DNA of 64,000 nt from Geosiphon pyriformis (Eukaryota; Glomeromycota; Glomeromycetes; Archaeosporales; Geosiphonaceae), in assembly GCA_016748015.1 (NCBI GenBank), contig JAAOMT010000375.1, positions 6,962-70,961 on the forward strand, read 5' to 3'. Position 1 is the first letter of the stretch. Each line of letters starts with the position of its first letter. The notes under the pieces are model-generated. The model did no database searches. It was given only the letters and a program-made list of their open reading frames with translations, and was not told where the DNA came from. Positions 1 to 12,982 of the stretch are shown one piece after another. A program made the position numbers and the translations under genes.

Positions 1-344
1 AAAGTATGATTTAAAGTGGAGTTTGTTGGATAAAATTGGATCTATTGCTTGATAAGTTATGATTTTTATTACTTGATTGATTCTTTCCCAATATTAAAAC
101 TACTGTATATATACATGTTTGTAGTTCTACGAGAAAATACTTTCTTTTTGATATTTCAACCTGGTGCTTGCTGCTATCACCAGTTGGTGTTGGCTGCTAT
201 TGTGAACTGGTGCTTGTCACTATTGCGAGATGGTATTTGCTACTATGTTAATCATTACCTTTCTAAGATTATTACTGTGCTATATTATGATTGAATAGTT
301 TGTATTATTTTTATGATTCTTTTTGCTAAATTCTTAAACCGTAA
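1..344. other. AT-rich retroelement-derived stretch, no gene
   Basis: No supportable gene. A short open frame (49-294, plus) has low-complexity composition and no recognised domain. The stretch around 160-320 has a 'gctattg' repeat character and resembles 24,540-24,690, which lies at the distal end of a minus-strand Ty3-like relic. It is therefore probably decayed internal sequence of such an element. This is inference from visual similarity. Confidence 0.35.
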
Positions 345-1060
345 CAATGGTTTGTTTTTATTATTTTTGATTTTGCCATTGTTTTAGATAATAATTTTTG
401 AAGGTTTTGGTTAAGTTCTTTGTATAATAAACAAAGATTTAATTGATAATTTTCTTTAATTTTTGTTTTTAGCATAATAGCTGGTTTATTTTGACAGTTA
501 TGTTCTTTTGATAAGTTATTTTTAAGTTTTTTTATCTTTGTTTCATAAGTTTTTTACCAGGCTATCCTTAATATTAATTATTTAATACTTAATCTTTTTA
601 ATTAATTAGTAAACAACAAAAAAAAATAAAAAAATAAAAAATAAAAAAATAAAATAAAAAATTAGTATCTTATTAATAGTCATGATCAAGAGCTATTGGT
701 TCAATATAGTTAAGTATTAAATCTTATCAACATAAATTATTAATAATATAAAAGTAATTAATTTTTTTAATTAAGCAATAACAACATAAATTAAATAATA
801 ATAAATAATTTTATTGATATAGATATAATTTCACTTTAAATTATAAAAAACCATCTTTTAAAAAGAAAGATATTTAATAATTATTTATTATCAATTACTG
901 TTTTAACTGTTTTTTTTCTGCTTTTAACATTCTTGTTATATATATATAATTAATATACAAATTTTTTTGAAATTCTTTAATTTCTTTTAAAAAAAATTCT
1001 GGAATTTTTCTTTTTACTATACTTTTTTCTTATTGGCTATTTTTCTATCTATTATAATTT
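345..1060 (-). mobile_element. Degenerate LTR of the dUTPase-bearing Ty3-like family
   Basis: The order of short blocks matches the LTRs of elements A and B: a 'gaaggttttggtt' block, a 'ttgtataataaac' block, 'ttttaccaggctatcc', 'ttagtaaacaaca' followed by an A-rich tract, then 'agagctattggttcaa' and a TATATATA block near 935. Blocks appear in the same order at 47,701-48,082 and 48,621-49,260. Termini are not recoverable, so the ends are approximate. It is probably a solo LTR or the edge of a decayed element, read in the minus sense like A and B. Confidence 0.6.
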
Positions 1061-1289
1061 TTATTTCTATGAATAATAACAGTAACTTTAATATTAAAAA
1101 AACAATAAGTTATAAAATAAATTTATTTAACAATTTCTATTTTAATTATCTTTTAGTTTTTACTTTTAAAATAAATATCCAAAAAAATCTTTAATTAAAA
1201 AAAAATATTAAAATATTAAAAACTGAATTATTATAACTTAAAATATTAAAAACTTTTTGATTTGACTTAATATTAACAAAAAACTTCTT
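1061..1289. other. AT-rich spacer, nothing recognised
   Basis: Homopolymer-rich sequence between the LTR relic and the LINE leader. I see no ORF, RNA gene or clear repeat boundary here. The 5' end of the LINE lies somewhere near its right edge. Confidence 0.4.
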
Positions 1290-1418
1290 TCTCTCCTTCA
1301 TCCAAAATTCCCAAAAAAGAGTCTAAAGTTTTTTTGAAAGAAGTTTTTTACCATTCAGTACAATAAATTAAAACTGTTCTTTGATTACGAGGCCACTGTT
1401 GGCTCTGTTATTGCTGTT

Positions 1419-3218
1419 ATGAAGAAAACCATTAAAGTTTCTGGTTCTGAGGGTGGTTTTAAGGCTGTTGCATCAAAAAAAAAAAGGAAGGGAGGTGTGT
1501 TGGAAGAGGATATTGATAATAAAGGGGTTGCTGCCAAAGCTCTTGGTGCTCGTTTATGGGATTCTGAGGCTGGTGACACTACAGAATCTGAGAGTATTGA
1601 CATGGAGAAAAAATGCTTGGTTGAAGAAACCAGTGTAAACTATGATGATAATGGTACTTTCACAGGAAGGGATTCTGATCAAACCCTAAAGGGTTTGTAT
1701 ATGAAAACCAAAAAAGTGTTGGGAAAGCCACTGGGTGTAATTGATTATGATACTGTCAATGTAGAAGATGATGTGTTGGATGACTCTCTTCTTCTCCCAT
1801 CTCCTCTTCCAGTCAAGCTGTCTATTCAAGTGCCTGTTTGCAAATTCTTTGCTTTGGATATTGATCTTGTAGCAGTGATTGGAAAATCCTTTTAGGAAAA
1901 AGTCAATTTTGTTAGAAAAATCTTTTCAGATATAAATGGTTTTGAGGGGGCCTCTACCCCCTCAAAATTTGGTGAAATCATCCGGGCATCTTTCACTTCT
2001 AAAAAAGCGATGATGGCAGCTGCATAGTTGGCAAATGATCATGGTGTTGTGATAAACACTAATCTTAAGTGCCCTATTAACAATCGTATGAATCAGACAA
2101 TTGTGTTGAAAAAAATTCCTGTGGGAACTTCTATTGAAGCAGTGCATGCAGCCATTTCTGAATTTGGGTTTATTAAGTTGATCAAGATGCAGTTAGTAGG
2201 TTTATGGCAAAAAGCGATCGTCGAATTGGAGAATCAAAATCAGGCTGATCTCTTGGCGGCTGAGTGGTCCATCTTTATTGGAAAAGATGCGGTGTGTGTG
2301 ACCTGGGCCGATGTTGACAAACAAATGTGGAATGCCAGAGATGAGTTTAAGACTTTGTTTTATACTCTTCCCATGGGCACTAATGCTCATAATCTTTGGG
2401 ACTTCATTGGTTTGGTCAGTAGAAAAACATGTGTTATTGAATGCAATTCTGTCAGTTATGTCTAGGCACGCTGTGCTACTGTGTGCTTTGATTCTGAGAG
2501 TAGCCTAATTCAAGCAATGGCAAACACTCCTGTTATAAAGGGTGTTGGTCTCTAATGGTCTCATTTAACTACTGCACTGTGTTCGATTTGCAAAAAATCT
2601 GGTCATACTTCTCTTGCTTGTCATACTGCTGATGTGTTCTCAATTCCTAGGAGCAAGAGAGCTCCTCTCTCAACTCAGGATCAGTTCCGTTTGGCTAAGA
2701 TTTATGAAAAAAAATCTGCACCTGTTACTCGTCCTTTGGCTTTTGGTAGAAAAACTTGGGCCTCCATGGTTGGCTCTATTCATTCAAGTGTTTCTCTTGA
2801 ATACGACTCTCAGCTTGGTTCCATTGGAAATGGTAAACCTCTCTCTCCAGTAGTGAATAATTTGGAAAAACGTTTGGTTAACATTGAAAGCAGTTTTGTC
2901 AGCCTTGTGAAACAAATTGGTGAGTTGGCTAAGAGGTTAGAATCATTCATACTGGCAGTTTCTCAGCCTAGTCCTGGATGTCAGCTGCTGGTGACCCCCC
3001 CATCGCAGAATCAAGGAGAGAATATAGTGATGGGAGTGGGTTTGGGTGATGCCACTAGTAACAAGACTGCTGCCGTTTCAGGTTCAACTGCCTCACCTGA
3101 GGTTGTAAAACTGGAAAACATGTTGGAAGATCTCTTTGCTTCGGTCATGAGCCTATCAGCGTGCTTGGATGATTTGGCTTTAACAGGTGGTGCTCCTTCT
3201 CTACCTCTTTTTCAATGA
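1419..3218 (+). pseudogene. LINE-1 ORF1, RNA-binding Gag-like protein (broken)
   Basis: Starts at ATG 1419 and runs in frame-preserving pieces to TGA 3216-3218. The N-terminal part is charged and Lys-rich. A central segment (about 2,085-2,330) with 'VVLKKIP...AAISEFG' character aligns with 'VIKKIP...AALAEFG' in LINE-2 ORF1 and looks RRM-like. A CCHC knuckle, CSICKKSGHTSLAC, lies at 2,580-2,621 (CX2CX4HX4C, intact). In-frame stops at about 1,893, 2,023, 2,463 and 2,554 fit Gln-to-stop changes where LINE-2 or spacing allows comparison. The role in active relatives is RNP formation with the element RNA. The stop overlaps the ORF2 start as ATGA. Confidence 0.8.
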
Positions 3219-6200
3219 GTGGTTTCATTTGGAAAAATGCTATATGCAATGTTAGAGGAATGAATAATCCTGCTAAGCAAGCCGACATTATTTGTTGGCA
3301 TAGGGATATGAACAATTTAGTTTTTATTGTTACTGAGACAAAGTTAAAGGATAAAGTGCAACCCTGGATTGCTAATAAGTTTGCCAGTGTTTGTGTTTTT
3401 GTTTCTGGTTTGGGTTCTGAATATCTTGGTTCTGGTGTGGCTATTATTATGGACATTGCTTTAGCAAAACATGTGTGTAAGATATCTGAGATTCCAGGTC
3501 GGCTCTTTTCTGTCAAGATGCTTTTTAAGAATAAACTTTTTGTGTCCATTTTGGGGCTGTATACAGGTGTTTTTTTAGCTGTTTGATTTTCTCAGGCTGG
3601 TGGAATAAACTCTCTCATTGCTAAAACCATGAACGAATTTTTCTTTGTTATTCTTGGTGCTAACTTTAAGAGAAGTTTGGATTTGGGTCTGGTTAATTTT
3701 TTAAGTAGAAGTTCTTTTGCAAAGATGTCTACGTAGTGCAATTCTTGCAGTGCTTTTAAAACTATAGACTATGTTCTGGTTTCCTCTGGCTTGGTCAATG
3801 TAGTTGTTCATCACAGTATAGATGATGTTGGGGACTTTTTCGATACTGATCACAGTGCAGTTTTTATTTCAGTGGGTCTAGGTGGTTTGCTGGATATACA
3901 GCTTTCCTTATTACATAAACAAGCCAACAAAGATTGTTGGAAGTTTAACGTTGTTAATGCTGATAAGGTGAAATGGTGCAAATTTAGAGATGCAACGGCT
4001 GCTAATGCTACTATGCTTTCAGATAACTTTGCTATGGCTAAGAGATTCTTAGATATGAATTCAATGTGGAACATTATTCGCAAAATTTTGGTTCTGTTGG
4101 CTGGTGGGACATTCAAAAAGAAGTGGTTCAAAGATTTTGATTGTGTTTTTACCAAGGTGTCCTCTAGATTCCATAAGCTGGAGCTTTTAGTTTCCAAGCT
4201 GGTGAAGGCTTCTCGTAAGTCATCTAGTAACAATTTTGAGCTATTATTGGGAACGTAAATCAAAATTGACCCTGGTAGTACAGCAGTGACTAATTTTATT
4301 TTTCTCTCAGGTTCTAATTTTGATGTCATCTATTCTTTATTGGCTAAGGCTAGAAAGGTTTACTGCTTCTTCAAGCTGCTGGAGTCCAGGCATGCTGAGG
4401 AATCTTGAATTAAACAAGTTATTGATAGAAGAATGGAGAGTTTTAAATTAGATAAAGGTTGTACTATTAGAAGTGTTTTGGAGCGACCCTTTCAGAAAGT
4501 GGTTTTGGATCATCTGGTGGTCGATGAAGAGTTGATCTTGGAGCCTAAGCCAGTTAGATCTAAGGTAGATGAGATTATGGAGGGTTGGACTAGGAAGCGT
4601 GCAGTGGTCTCTGACATCTCTGATGATTGGGCTCAACAATACTTGCCTTTGAGTTATGTTTTCGATGAAGCTTTTTCTGATGTGATGGGTTCAATAGATT
4701 TTGATGAAATGTTCAATGTCATTTTGAATTTGCCTGACAGCAAAACAGCTGGTCTCTTTGGCATCTCAAATGAGTTATGGAAACATTGTGATAAAACAGT
4801 TTTGGATATGTTTTTGGTGCTCTTGAATTTCTGTTTGGCTCACGAATCAGTGCTTGGGCCTTGGAAAGAAACATGGGTCTCTATAATTCCCAAACCTTAA
4901 AAATGGGAGGGCGTTCTTATGAATACTTGTCCTATCACTTTGATTAAAACAGCTTGCAAAGTTCTCTCCAAGATTTTTTCCAATAGGATTTTTCTAGCTT
5001 ACAGCAATTTTGATGTTTTTCATGATAACAATTTCTCAGTTTTAAGAGGTACTTCAACTCATTCTCCTATTTTTGCTATGGGTTTGGTAGTTGAGGATGC
5101 TTTGAAGAAATTCCGGGAGCTTTGGTTGGTTTTGCAGGACATGCAGAAAGCATACAATTCTGTTGGTTGGGAGCACCTTGAAAAAAGTTTAGTTAGAATC
5201 AAGATGTGTAGCAAGTTTATTTGTTTCTTTAGAAATATTTATAGAGATTACATGAATTGGGTTATGACTGATTTTGGACTAACTGATGGGTATCAGATGC
5301 ATGATGATTTGGACCAAGGAGAGGTTTTTTCTCCTCTTCTTTGGTGTATATTTTACAATCTTCTTCTGTGTGAAGTCAAAAGACAGGAAAGTATGTGCAG
5401 ATACAAATTAAACTCTTATTTTATCTCTAAGACTGGTTGTGCTGAATTTCGGGCTAGACATTCTTTCTTTTTCACTGTCGGTGCCTTTGTGGATGATACA
5501 ATCTGAGTTGGCAGCAGTCAGGTTGCCACTCAGCATATTCTTAATGTGATCAGTGAGTTTTTTTGAATAAATGATATATCTATTAATAATAATAAGACAG
5601 TTGCCATTCCAATCAATTGCTAAGTCAACATTCTATCTCTTTTCATTAGTGGTTCTCCAATCTCTATCACTAAAAAGGGCGAATCCCATTGTTATCTGGA
5701 TATTTTTCTGTTTACTAAAGATCTTTCCAAACCGAGTTTGGCCAAAGCTCACTCAGATGTTAGATTTTTTACCAATCTTGTGCTGAAAAAAGCCATCTTG
5801 GATAAACAGTTTTCTTATTTGGTTTCCTCAGTTCTTTATCCTATTGTTTATTACAGGACTCAGTTCAGTTTTGTTCCCTTAAGTATGTGCAACAAGTGGG
5901 ATACTTTAATTTGTAAGGGTTTGAAATCAAAATCCGGCTTGTCTCTTGACTTCCCCAATGATGCACTTCACCATCCCTCCTTGTATAGTCTTAAAACTTT
6001 TGAACAAATACAGGCTGAATGTAAACTGGCATTAGTTGTGAGCTTTGCAAATTCTGTTGGTATTTTGGGTTGTCTATTTTCTCACAGGGCACATGATTTG
6101 CAGGTTTTCAGTTGGCATCCACTTTATCCTTTGTGTTTTCCTGCTTATGTTAAAGTACCCCTTTTAAACAACTTCCTGGCTGGCGTAGTCTGTGTTTTCC

Positions 6201-8856
6201 TCAATTATAATTTGTCCTTTAGCAATTCTATGGCTAGTGCTTTTTGTTTCCGGAATGGGACCCCCTTGTCAAGTGTTCTTGGTGAATTATGTTTTGTTAG
6301 TTGTCAGTTGTCACTTTGTCGCTATGGTATTGCTTTTGTGGAACAGCTTTTTCATCATAATGGTTCAATTTTTGATTGGCATACCTTCAAATAATGGAAG
6401 AAATTAGACCCCCGTGGTTTCATTCCTTGCTGGTTTGATCTTGCTGTTGATTTTCTTAGGCACTCGGCTTTGTTTTCTTCACCCCCTTATGTTGTGGACA
6501 ATCTCAAACCTTTGAATATTTTGGAATCTAGTCGGTTTGATATGGTTCACAATAATCTGCTTGGTATGGAAGCTAATAGTCTCTCTGTATACACAGATGG
6601 TTCTGTGGCTGGTCTGAGAACTACTGGCATAAAGGCTGGAGCTGCAGCCTTTTTTGAGGATGTTGGTATGGGTCTGGGGATCGAAGTTTCTGGCTTGGTT
6701 TCTTCAATTCTAGTGGAATTGCAAGCTATTGCCTTGGCTCTCGAGTGTGTTCCCCCTTTTAGTTCAGTCAATATATTTTCTGATAGTTAAGCTGTTTTGG
6801 ATGCATGCAAGTCGGAATTGGTTTTGGTGCATCCAGACTTTCGTAATTGTTACTGAATTGAGTGTCGTCACATAAAGAACATTATTTGAACTAAAAACTT
6901 GAGTGTTGTCTGGTGTAAAGTGAAAGATCATTCTGGCATTTTAGACAATGATGTCACAGATGTGCTCACCAATTCAGTGTTACCGGAGGTTTTTGGTCTC
7001 TTTTCTGTAATGTTGTTGATACTTATTTGCTGTGAATTCACGTTTTTTGGATGTGGTTGAACCTCCAATAACTGAATTTATTTTCAAATTATCTCCTATA
7101 ATTTGAACTGCTGGGCTTATAAGTGGAATGGCCAATTCCTTGCCAGTTATTTTATGTAGTTATGTTGTAGTAAACGTCAACTCTTTCCCAGGAATTGCTC
7201 ATCTGAAAACTCACTAAAATGTATAGTTACTTTGCTGTGAAAGTCAACTCTTCTACAGGAATCTCGTCTGTAGGCTACCCTAATGATTGTAATAAGAAAA
7301 AAAAAGGAAAATAAAAGAAATGTAAACGAAAAATGGAATTTTGTCAAGAAAAATGTTTTCTATCCAGGCCTGGAGTTACTAACAGTTTACTGAAATTGGT
7401 AGCTAATCAATTTCGAAATGTTAGTTGGGTTTTGGGAATTTTCCAAGTACAATAATTAAAGAATTTGGTTTTTTGAATTATTTGATATTTATTTTTTTTT
7501 GTGTGTGTAAGAATGGTCCTAAGTGATAAGTCTAAAGTAAGATACATTTTCTCGAAGAGAGAAGCTCTTTTTTTATACAACTTGTCGTAACACTATTCTA
7601 TGAACTTGAACTTTGCTATTTTCTACAATTTCACTGAACTAAAGATACATTTTGGCAAACTACAAGTTATTTCTGCGAACTTATTAGATATTTTGATGAA
7701 CTATCAATTATTTCAGTGAATTTCTATAAATTTCGGCAAACTTTTGAATGTTACATAGTTTGGGGTATTGCATGATTGATCATTGCAATTAGGTTACATT
7801 TGTGTTGTGTATAATTTGGTTTATTAATTAAATGATAATTTCGGACATTCTTTGCTAATGTAATAAGTGATAATTTGAAACAATAATATATGCTAATTAA
7901 TGATAGGAATTATAAGATAGTTTCATGCTAAATAATATCTCTAATTTCGTCTGGTAACATTGGCTTTTTCTTCTGGATGCTTTCTTTTTCCTCGTCTTAA
8001 AGAACATTTTATTTTGGCTGACAGCAGTGTGATTTCCAGTAATGCTAGGCATTTCATTTGTGGTATCTTTTGGTCCATTTATTGTGCGCGTTGGGAAGTG
8101 GGTTCTGGTTCAAAGGTTGTTGTGGATGATTTGTTGGCTGATATAGATTGGTACAGGTCTTCTCTTGTGTGGCATCTCGACTTACACATGGCTGCTGGTT
8201 TTACAAGCAAACACACTGCTGGTGCTTGCTCATATTTTATGAAGGCTTTATACCATCAGTTGCCAGTTGTCATTTGTAAACATTTTTATGACAAGTGTTA
8301 TCCTAGTATGATGTGCCTTTTTTGTGGTGATGTTAAGGTTTCTGATCACATGTTTACTTGCATTTCTGACATGACTGTTTATGCTCGTTTGTTGGATTCC
8401 CATGCAGCTATCTGGAAGTCTCTCTCTGGTCTTGCATGGTCTTCTTCATGTGTTATGCAGTTAATGTCACCTGATGCTTCCAATGGGGTGGTGTACACTG
8501 CTCTTTATAAAAGTGTTGTTTTCAATAGTTGGTTTTAAGAAGCTGTTTCTATATTTGGTGACTCTAAGGTTGCAGGCCGTTTGGTGGTTGAATTTGTGTG
8601 GGACTTTTGTCTGGCTTTTAGAGACAAAGTTTGGTTGGTCCGTGCTAAGCATCGCACTCTCATAGAGAAGAATGGTTTGATTCCAAAGGATGGTTTCATT
8701 CCTGTTTCTGTGTCTGGGCTGTCTACTACTTTTTCTGCTGATGTAGTTAAATTATTAGGTATATCTGAAGCTTTTGGTATTAGTTCTGGATTGCATAAGA
8801 CTTGTTTGTTTTTTTCTGGCATAGGGAATCTGGCTTCTGTTCATATAGGCGCTTAG
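3215..8856 (+). pseudogene. LINE-1 ORF2 polyprotein: APE endonuclease, RT, RNase H, CCHC (broken)
   Basis: Begins at ATG 3215 inside the ORF1 stop. The endonuclease (about 3,215-3,900) ends with FFDTDHSAVF, so the catalytic His is present. The RT (about 4,640-5,900) keeps LQDMQKAYNSV and the active site FVDD at 5,486-5,497. RNase H (about 6,580-6,977) has YTDGS, the ELQAI block and SDS. After the solo LTR the frame resumes at 7,960 and includes the C-terminal knuckle CLFCGDVKVSDHMFTC (8,314-8,361). From 3,215 to 6,977 every coding block lies in one frame, broken only by about a dozen stops. Examples are SDS followed by TAA where Gln is expected, and TGA where Trp is expected. The function when intact would be target-primed reverse transcription. 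Confidence 0.88.
6978..7959. mobile_element. Solo LTR (family 1) inserted in LINE-1 ORF2
   Basis: A 982-bp sequence with perfect terminal inverted repeats, TGTTACC at the left and GGTAACA at the right. It is colinear with the LTR at 46,050-47,014 and with decayed copies at 12,983, 33,130 and 35,193. Removing it together with one 4-bp flank restores the LINE frame (TNS joined to AFSS, matching ETTFSS in LINE-2). The candidate target duplication is TCAG left and TTGG right, which is imperfect. No internal region remains, so this is an LTR-LTR recombination product. By comparison with 46,050-47,014, the family is read on the minus strand here. Confidence 0.85.
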
Positions 8857-8989
8857 TGTTGTCCTAATTGGCCTGAATGGCTGGTTATGTGTAGAAAATG
8901 CATGATTCACACCTAGTTTAGATCACTTAGTTTGATGTATTGTACTAGGTAGTGTTTGAACTTTGCTCATTAAAACTAATAAAAAAAAA
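8857..8989 (+). other. LINE-1 3' tail and poly(A)
   Basis: Non-coding tail with the block 'gtttgatgtattgtacta', ending in 'taataaaaaaaaa'. The same block recurs at 26,085-26,265 and, more diverged and on the minus strand, at 15,628-15,759. It is probably the RT recognition region of this LINE group. Confidence 0.7.
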
Positions 8990-11900
8990 TATATATATAT
9001 TAAGAAACTTACTTGCAAATAAAACTATTATTTATCAATTAAATCTTTTAAAAAAATAAATTTTTAATCAAGATTATCTATGTTATTACTAATTAATAAA
9101 AGTTTTATTATAAAAATTAGGAAAAGTACTAAAGACTATTAATATTTTATGTTTTTAGATTAGAAAAATACATTAGACAATTACAAAAATAGCTTCAAAA
9201 AAAACTCTAAATAACAGGTAAATTTTAGTTTAGTCTTTAAAAATGAGTACATAAATAATTAAAAATTAAAAAATAATTTATATTATAATATTAAAAGAAA
9301 GTCTTTAGTATAATAATAATAATATTATACAAATAGAATTTAAGAACTTATAAAAAACTAATTGTAATTAAAACAAAATATTAGCAATTAAAATAATCAA
9401 GAAAACTATCTTATAATATTGTATTAAATATTGTTTTTTGTAATTTTTTAAACTGAAAATTTGTTATTTGTTTAATATTGTTAACTATAATAGTTTTTAA
9501 TAAATTATCTAATAATATAGTTAAACAATATTTAAATACTGAATATAGCCAATATGTTGCTTTATAGTATAATATTAAATTGTTATTTTCGATCAATTTT
9601 TTTACTTATTTAAGAGCTTTTTTATTAAATATTTATTTGTTGTTGTTTATATATAGTGTTTATAAATCTAATTTTTTACCAATTTTAAAAAACCAATATG
9701 TTAATAGAAGTTTTTTTTCATATTTTAAAGGTTTCAAAAATTTATTTTTTAATGTTTGATTTTATATTAAGTTATTTAAAACTTTTTTAATTTCTTTTAT
9801 TGTCTAAATATCTATATCTTTTTTTTAATACTATATAAAACCAAGAATATTTAGTTTTAGTTAAACTTTTGTTTACTTTTTTTTGTTTGTAGTTTTGTAT
9901 TATATTTTTTTATTATTAATTGTGATTTCTATTGGTATTGTGAATTGTTAAATTGTTTTAAATAGTTGTTGTAAAAGTTTTAGAATTTAGTTTAAAAAGT
10001 CTATACTAAGAGTGTTTTAAGCTTTTTTTTTTATTTTTTCAATATTTATATATTTAATTTACATGATTCAATTTTCTGTAATTAAGCTGTGTTTTATAAT
10101 AATAATTGGTTTTAGATTTCATAAAATATTTTTAAATTTAATTAATAAAATTTGTGTTTCTAATTAAGATATAATTAATAATATTTTTTGTGTTATATAA
10201 CAAAGTTTTAAATAATTTTTATGTGCAGTTTTTTTAAATTTCTGTTTTTCAATTATAATTCATAAGCTTTATTATCAAGAATTTTATGTATATAAAATAG
10301 TCTGTCTTATTTCAGGTTAAATTTTTTATTTTATTATTTTTTTGCTTTAATATAATATAATAATATTTTGTTTTTAATCTGAAATTTAACTAATAGATTA
10401 AATAGATATTTATTATATCTTTTTTTTTGTTATTTTTAAGAGTTACAAATATTGTTAACTGTTGTTTTATAATTGTTTTTCAGTATTTTTATAAGCTAAT
10501 AAATTTTTTAATATAATATGGCTTTAAAATTTTTTATTATTATTGTTTTTGTTAAGAAAAAAAGTGTTTTAATTCAATAAACAATATGGTTTTTTTCTAT
10601 ATACTAATTTAAAAAGTATAAATTGTGTAGTATTTTGCTTTAAAGTTTAATATGCAAATAATATTGAAGATATAAATAAGTCCTATTTTTGTGTGTTTTT
10701 ATAACTTATTTTTGCTAATGTTTTATACAATATTTAGTTAAATTTTTTAACCAATTTATTGATTTAAAAGTGATATAATAATAAAAGTTGTTTTATTCCA
10801 AATATTGGCTTAATTTTGCCAAAGTACTGTTAATAAAATAAGTTCTTTAATTAAACAACAGTTTTTTTAAACATCTATATTAACAGATTAAATCTTGGTA
10901 TATAAATTTAACTACTGTTTTAGCATCTGTTATTTAAATAGTTTGGATTTTGATTATTTGATAAGATAGTTTATGATTATAACAATATATCAATTTTTTT
11001 TAGAGATGATTAAAAAAAATCTAATTAAATTAATTTTAATTTTATCAATTTTTAATTAAAATAAATTAAAATAATTCTATTACTTTGGCTTTTTTTTTTA
11101 ACAAAAGTTATAATTATAAACATATTTAAAGATATTTTTATATATTATTAACTAATAATATAGATTAATTGTTTTTTTTAAAATGACATTTTTGTTAAAA
11201 TGTTCTATAGTTAGATTAAAATACATATTAAACAAAATTGTTTCTTTTTTTGTTTTTTTATGACTTATTATAATGTGTTGTAATTTTGGTATTTTTATTA
11301 ATATAAATGTTTATTGTAAATAAGATGGTTTTTGGCTTGTTTTTATATAGTATTTTGTTTTAATTAAGATAGTTTCTTCTTAAATTAAAGTATTAACAAA
11401 TATTAGTATAATTATTAATAAATAAATATGTTTATTTAACAAAATTAGACTTGAGTTATTTTTAATAAGTTGTCAATATTAATATTTTTAGCTTTTTTTC
11501 TATAATGTACTTTGTAAATAATTTGTTGTAAATAAATACTCTATTTTGTATATATTTTTTTTAATTGGAATTTGCTATATAACTAAATTAATTTTTTATG
11601 ATTAGTATATAGATTAAATAATTAGTGAAAATAATGTCTTCAATTTTGTATAATTTAATAAATAATAAAGTATCTTAAGTCTATAGTACTGTATATTTTT
11701 TTGGCTTTATTAGTGTTTTGATTAACATAAGCAATAAAATATTTTTGATTATTGAATTCAAATTGAAATAAAACTGCTCTTAAAGTATTTTTTAATACAT
11801 CTATAATTACAATAAACTATTTATTAAAATCCAAATAGATTAAAATTAAAGCTTTGATAAATTGGTATTTGAGATAATTAAAGACTTTTATTGTTTTGTT

Positions 11901-12982
11901 TTTTATATATATATAATATATATTTTAAAAGCAAATAATAAAAAAATTTAATAATATCTAAAAAATCTTTAATAAAATGACAATATAATCTAATAAATTT
12001 TAAAAATTTTTAAAGTTCACAAAAATTGGTTGAAACCAAAAAATTTTTAAATTTTTAAACTTTGTTTGAGTCGAATTTTACTCTATTTTTTTCAATAATA
12101 TGTTCAAAAAACTTTAGTTTAGTTTTTTTAAAGAAATATTTGTTAAGATTAAGTTTTAATCCAATATTATAGAAGTAATTAAAAACTTGTTAAAAGTAAT
12201 ATAGATGATTATTAAAGATCTTTGAAAATATATTGATATTATTTAAATAGATAACAATTGATTTCTATAAAAATTTTTTATAAATAATATTTATTAGATA
12301 TTAAAATATAACTGGGATATTGTAGAGTTCAAAAAACATTATATTAAACTCGAAGTTTCTATCTTAAATAGTAAAAACAGTTTTTTTCTTATAAGCTAAG
12401 TTTATTTTAATCTGCTAATATTTATTGGCTAAATTTAATAATAAAAATCATTTTTTGTTTTTTAAATTATTTAAAATTTCTTAGATAAAAAAAATGATGT
12501 AACTATCTTTTTGGATAATATTATTGAGTTTTTAATAATTTATACAAAAACAAATTTTTTTATTTTTTTTAATAATCAAAATAACAGATAAAAACTATAA
12601 ACTTAATAATTTTTAATTAAGTTGCTATCTAATATTCACTATACTTCTTGTTTAATCAAGTTTTTTTCATTTGGGATAATATAGTAGATTTATTGTTTAA
12701 TAAGTTTAGTATCTTTTATATCAATTTTATGTTTTATAATATTCATACATTTAAACTTGTTTTTGTTAACAAAGATATTAGCATATTGTGTTAATAAAAT
12801 TTTGGGTTGTATTTGTTAAAAAGTACTTAAATTTTCAAGATTAAGTTTGTTAATTTCTTCTAAAATAAACAAATAACTTTTTTTTAATAGGTTTTATATT
12901 TAATAAATAATATTATAAAATAAAAATAGTTAAGCAAAATCAGAAATAGATTAAAACTTTTTAAAATCTTAAATGTTTATAA
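8990..12982 (-). mobile_element. Ancient Ty3-like retroelement relic, minus strand
   Basis: Extremely AT-rich, with hardly any CG dinucleotides. No long ORF survives. On the minus strand 12,000-12,900 still shows the order of Ty3 RT motifs: 'KCFF.KT.LKF..HI' near 12,090-12,150, and upstream RT blocks to about 12,900 that parallel 52,250-53,000 of element A. The segment 9,000-12,000 should be the RNase H/integrase part, but I cannot resolve motifs in it with confidence. It is truncated on the right by the LTR at 12,983. Confidence 0.55.

Larger units (their letters stand above)
1290..8989 (+). mobile_element. LINE-1: non-LTR retrotransposon, APE/RT/RNase H type, inactivated
   Basis: A near full-length non-LTR retrotransposon: a pyrimidine-rich leader (about 1,290-1,418), ORF1 with a CCHC knuckle, an overlapping ORF2 with AP-endonuclease, reverse transcriptase, RNase H and C-terminal CCHC modules, a short 3' tail and an A9 tract ending at 8,989. 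An ORF2 with both an APE-type endonuclease and an RNase H suggests a Tad/I-like fungal clade (inference). A solo LTR interrupts it at 6,978-7,959. Stop codons block both ORFs but the frame of ORF2 is kept, so the copy is dead by point substitution. I could not find a convincing target-site duplication. Confidence 0.9.

Noticed and set aside
3215-8856. A reassigned genetic code or programmed readthrough to explain the in-frame stops of the LINEs
   Set aside because: All three stop codons occur, at sites where paralogues have Gln, Arg or Trp, and the same copies carry catalytic substitutions. The host genes end normally with TAG and use no internal stops.
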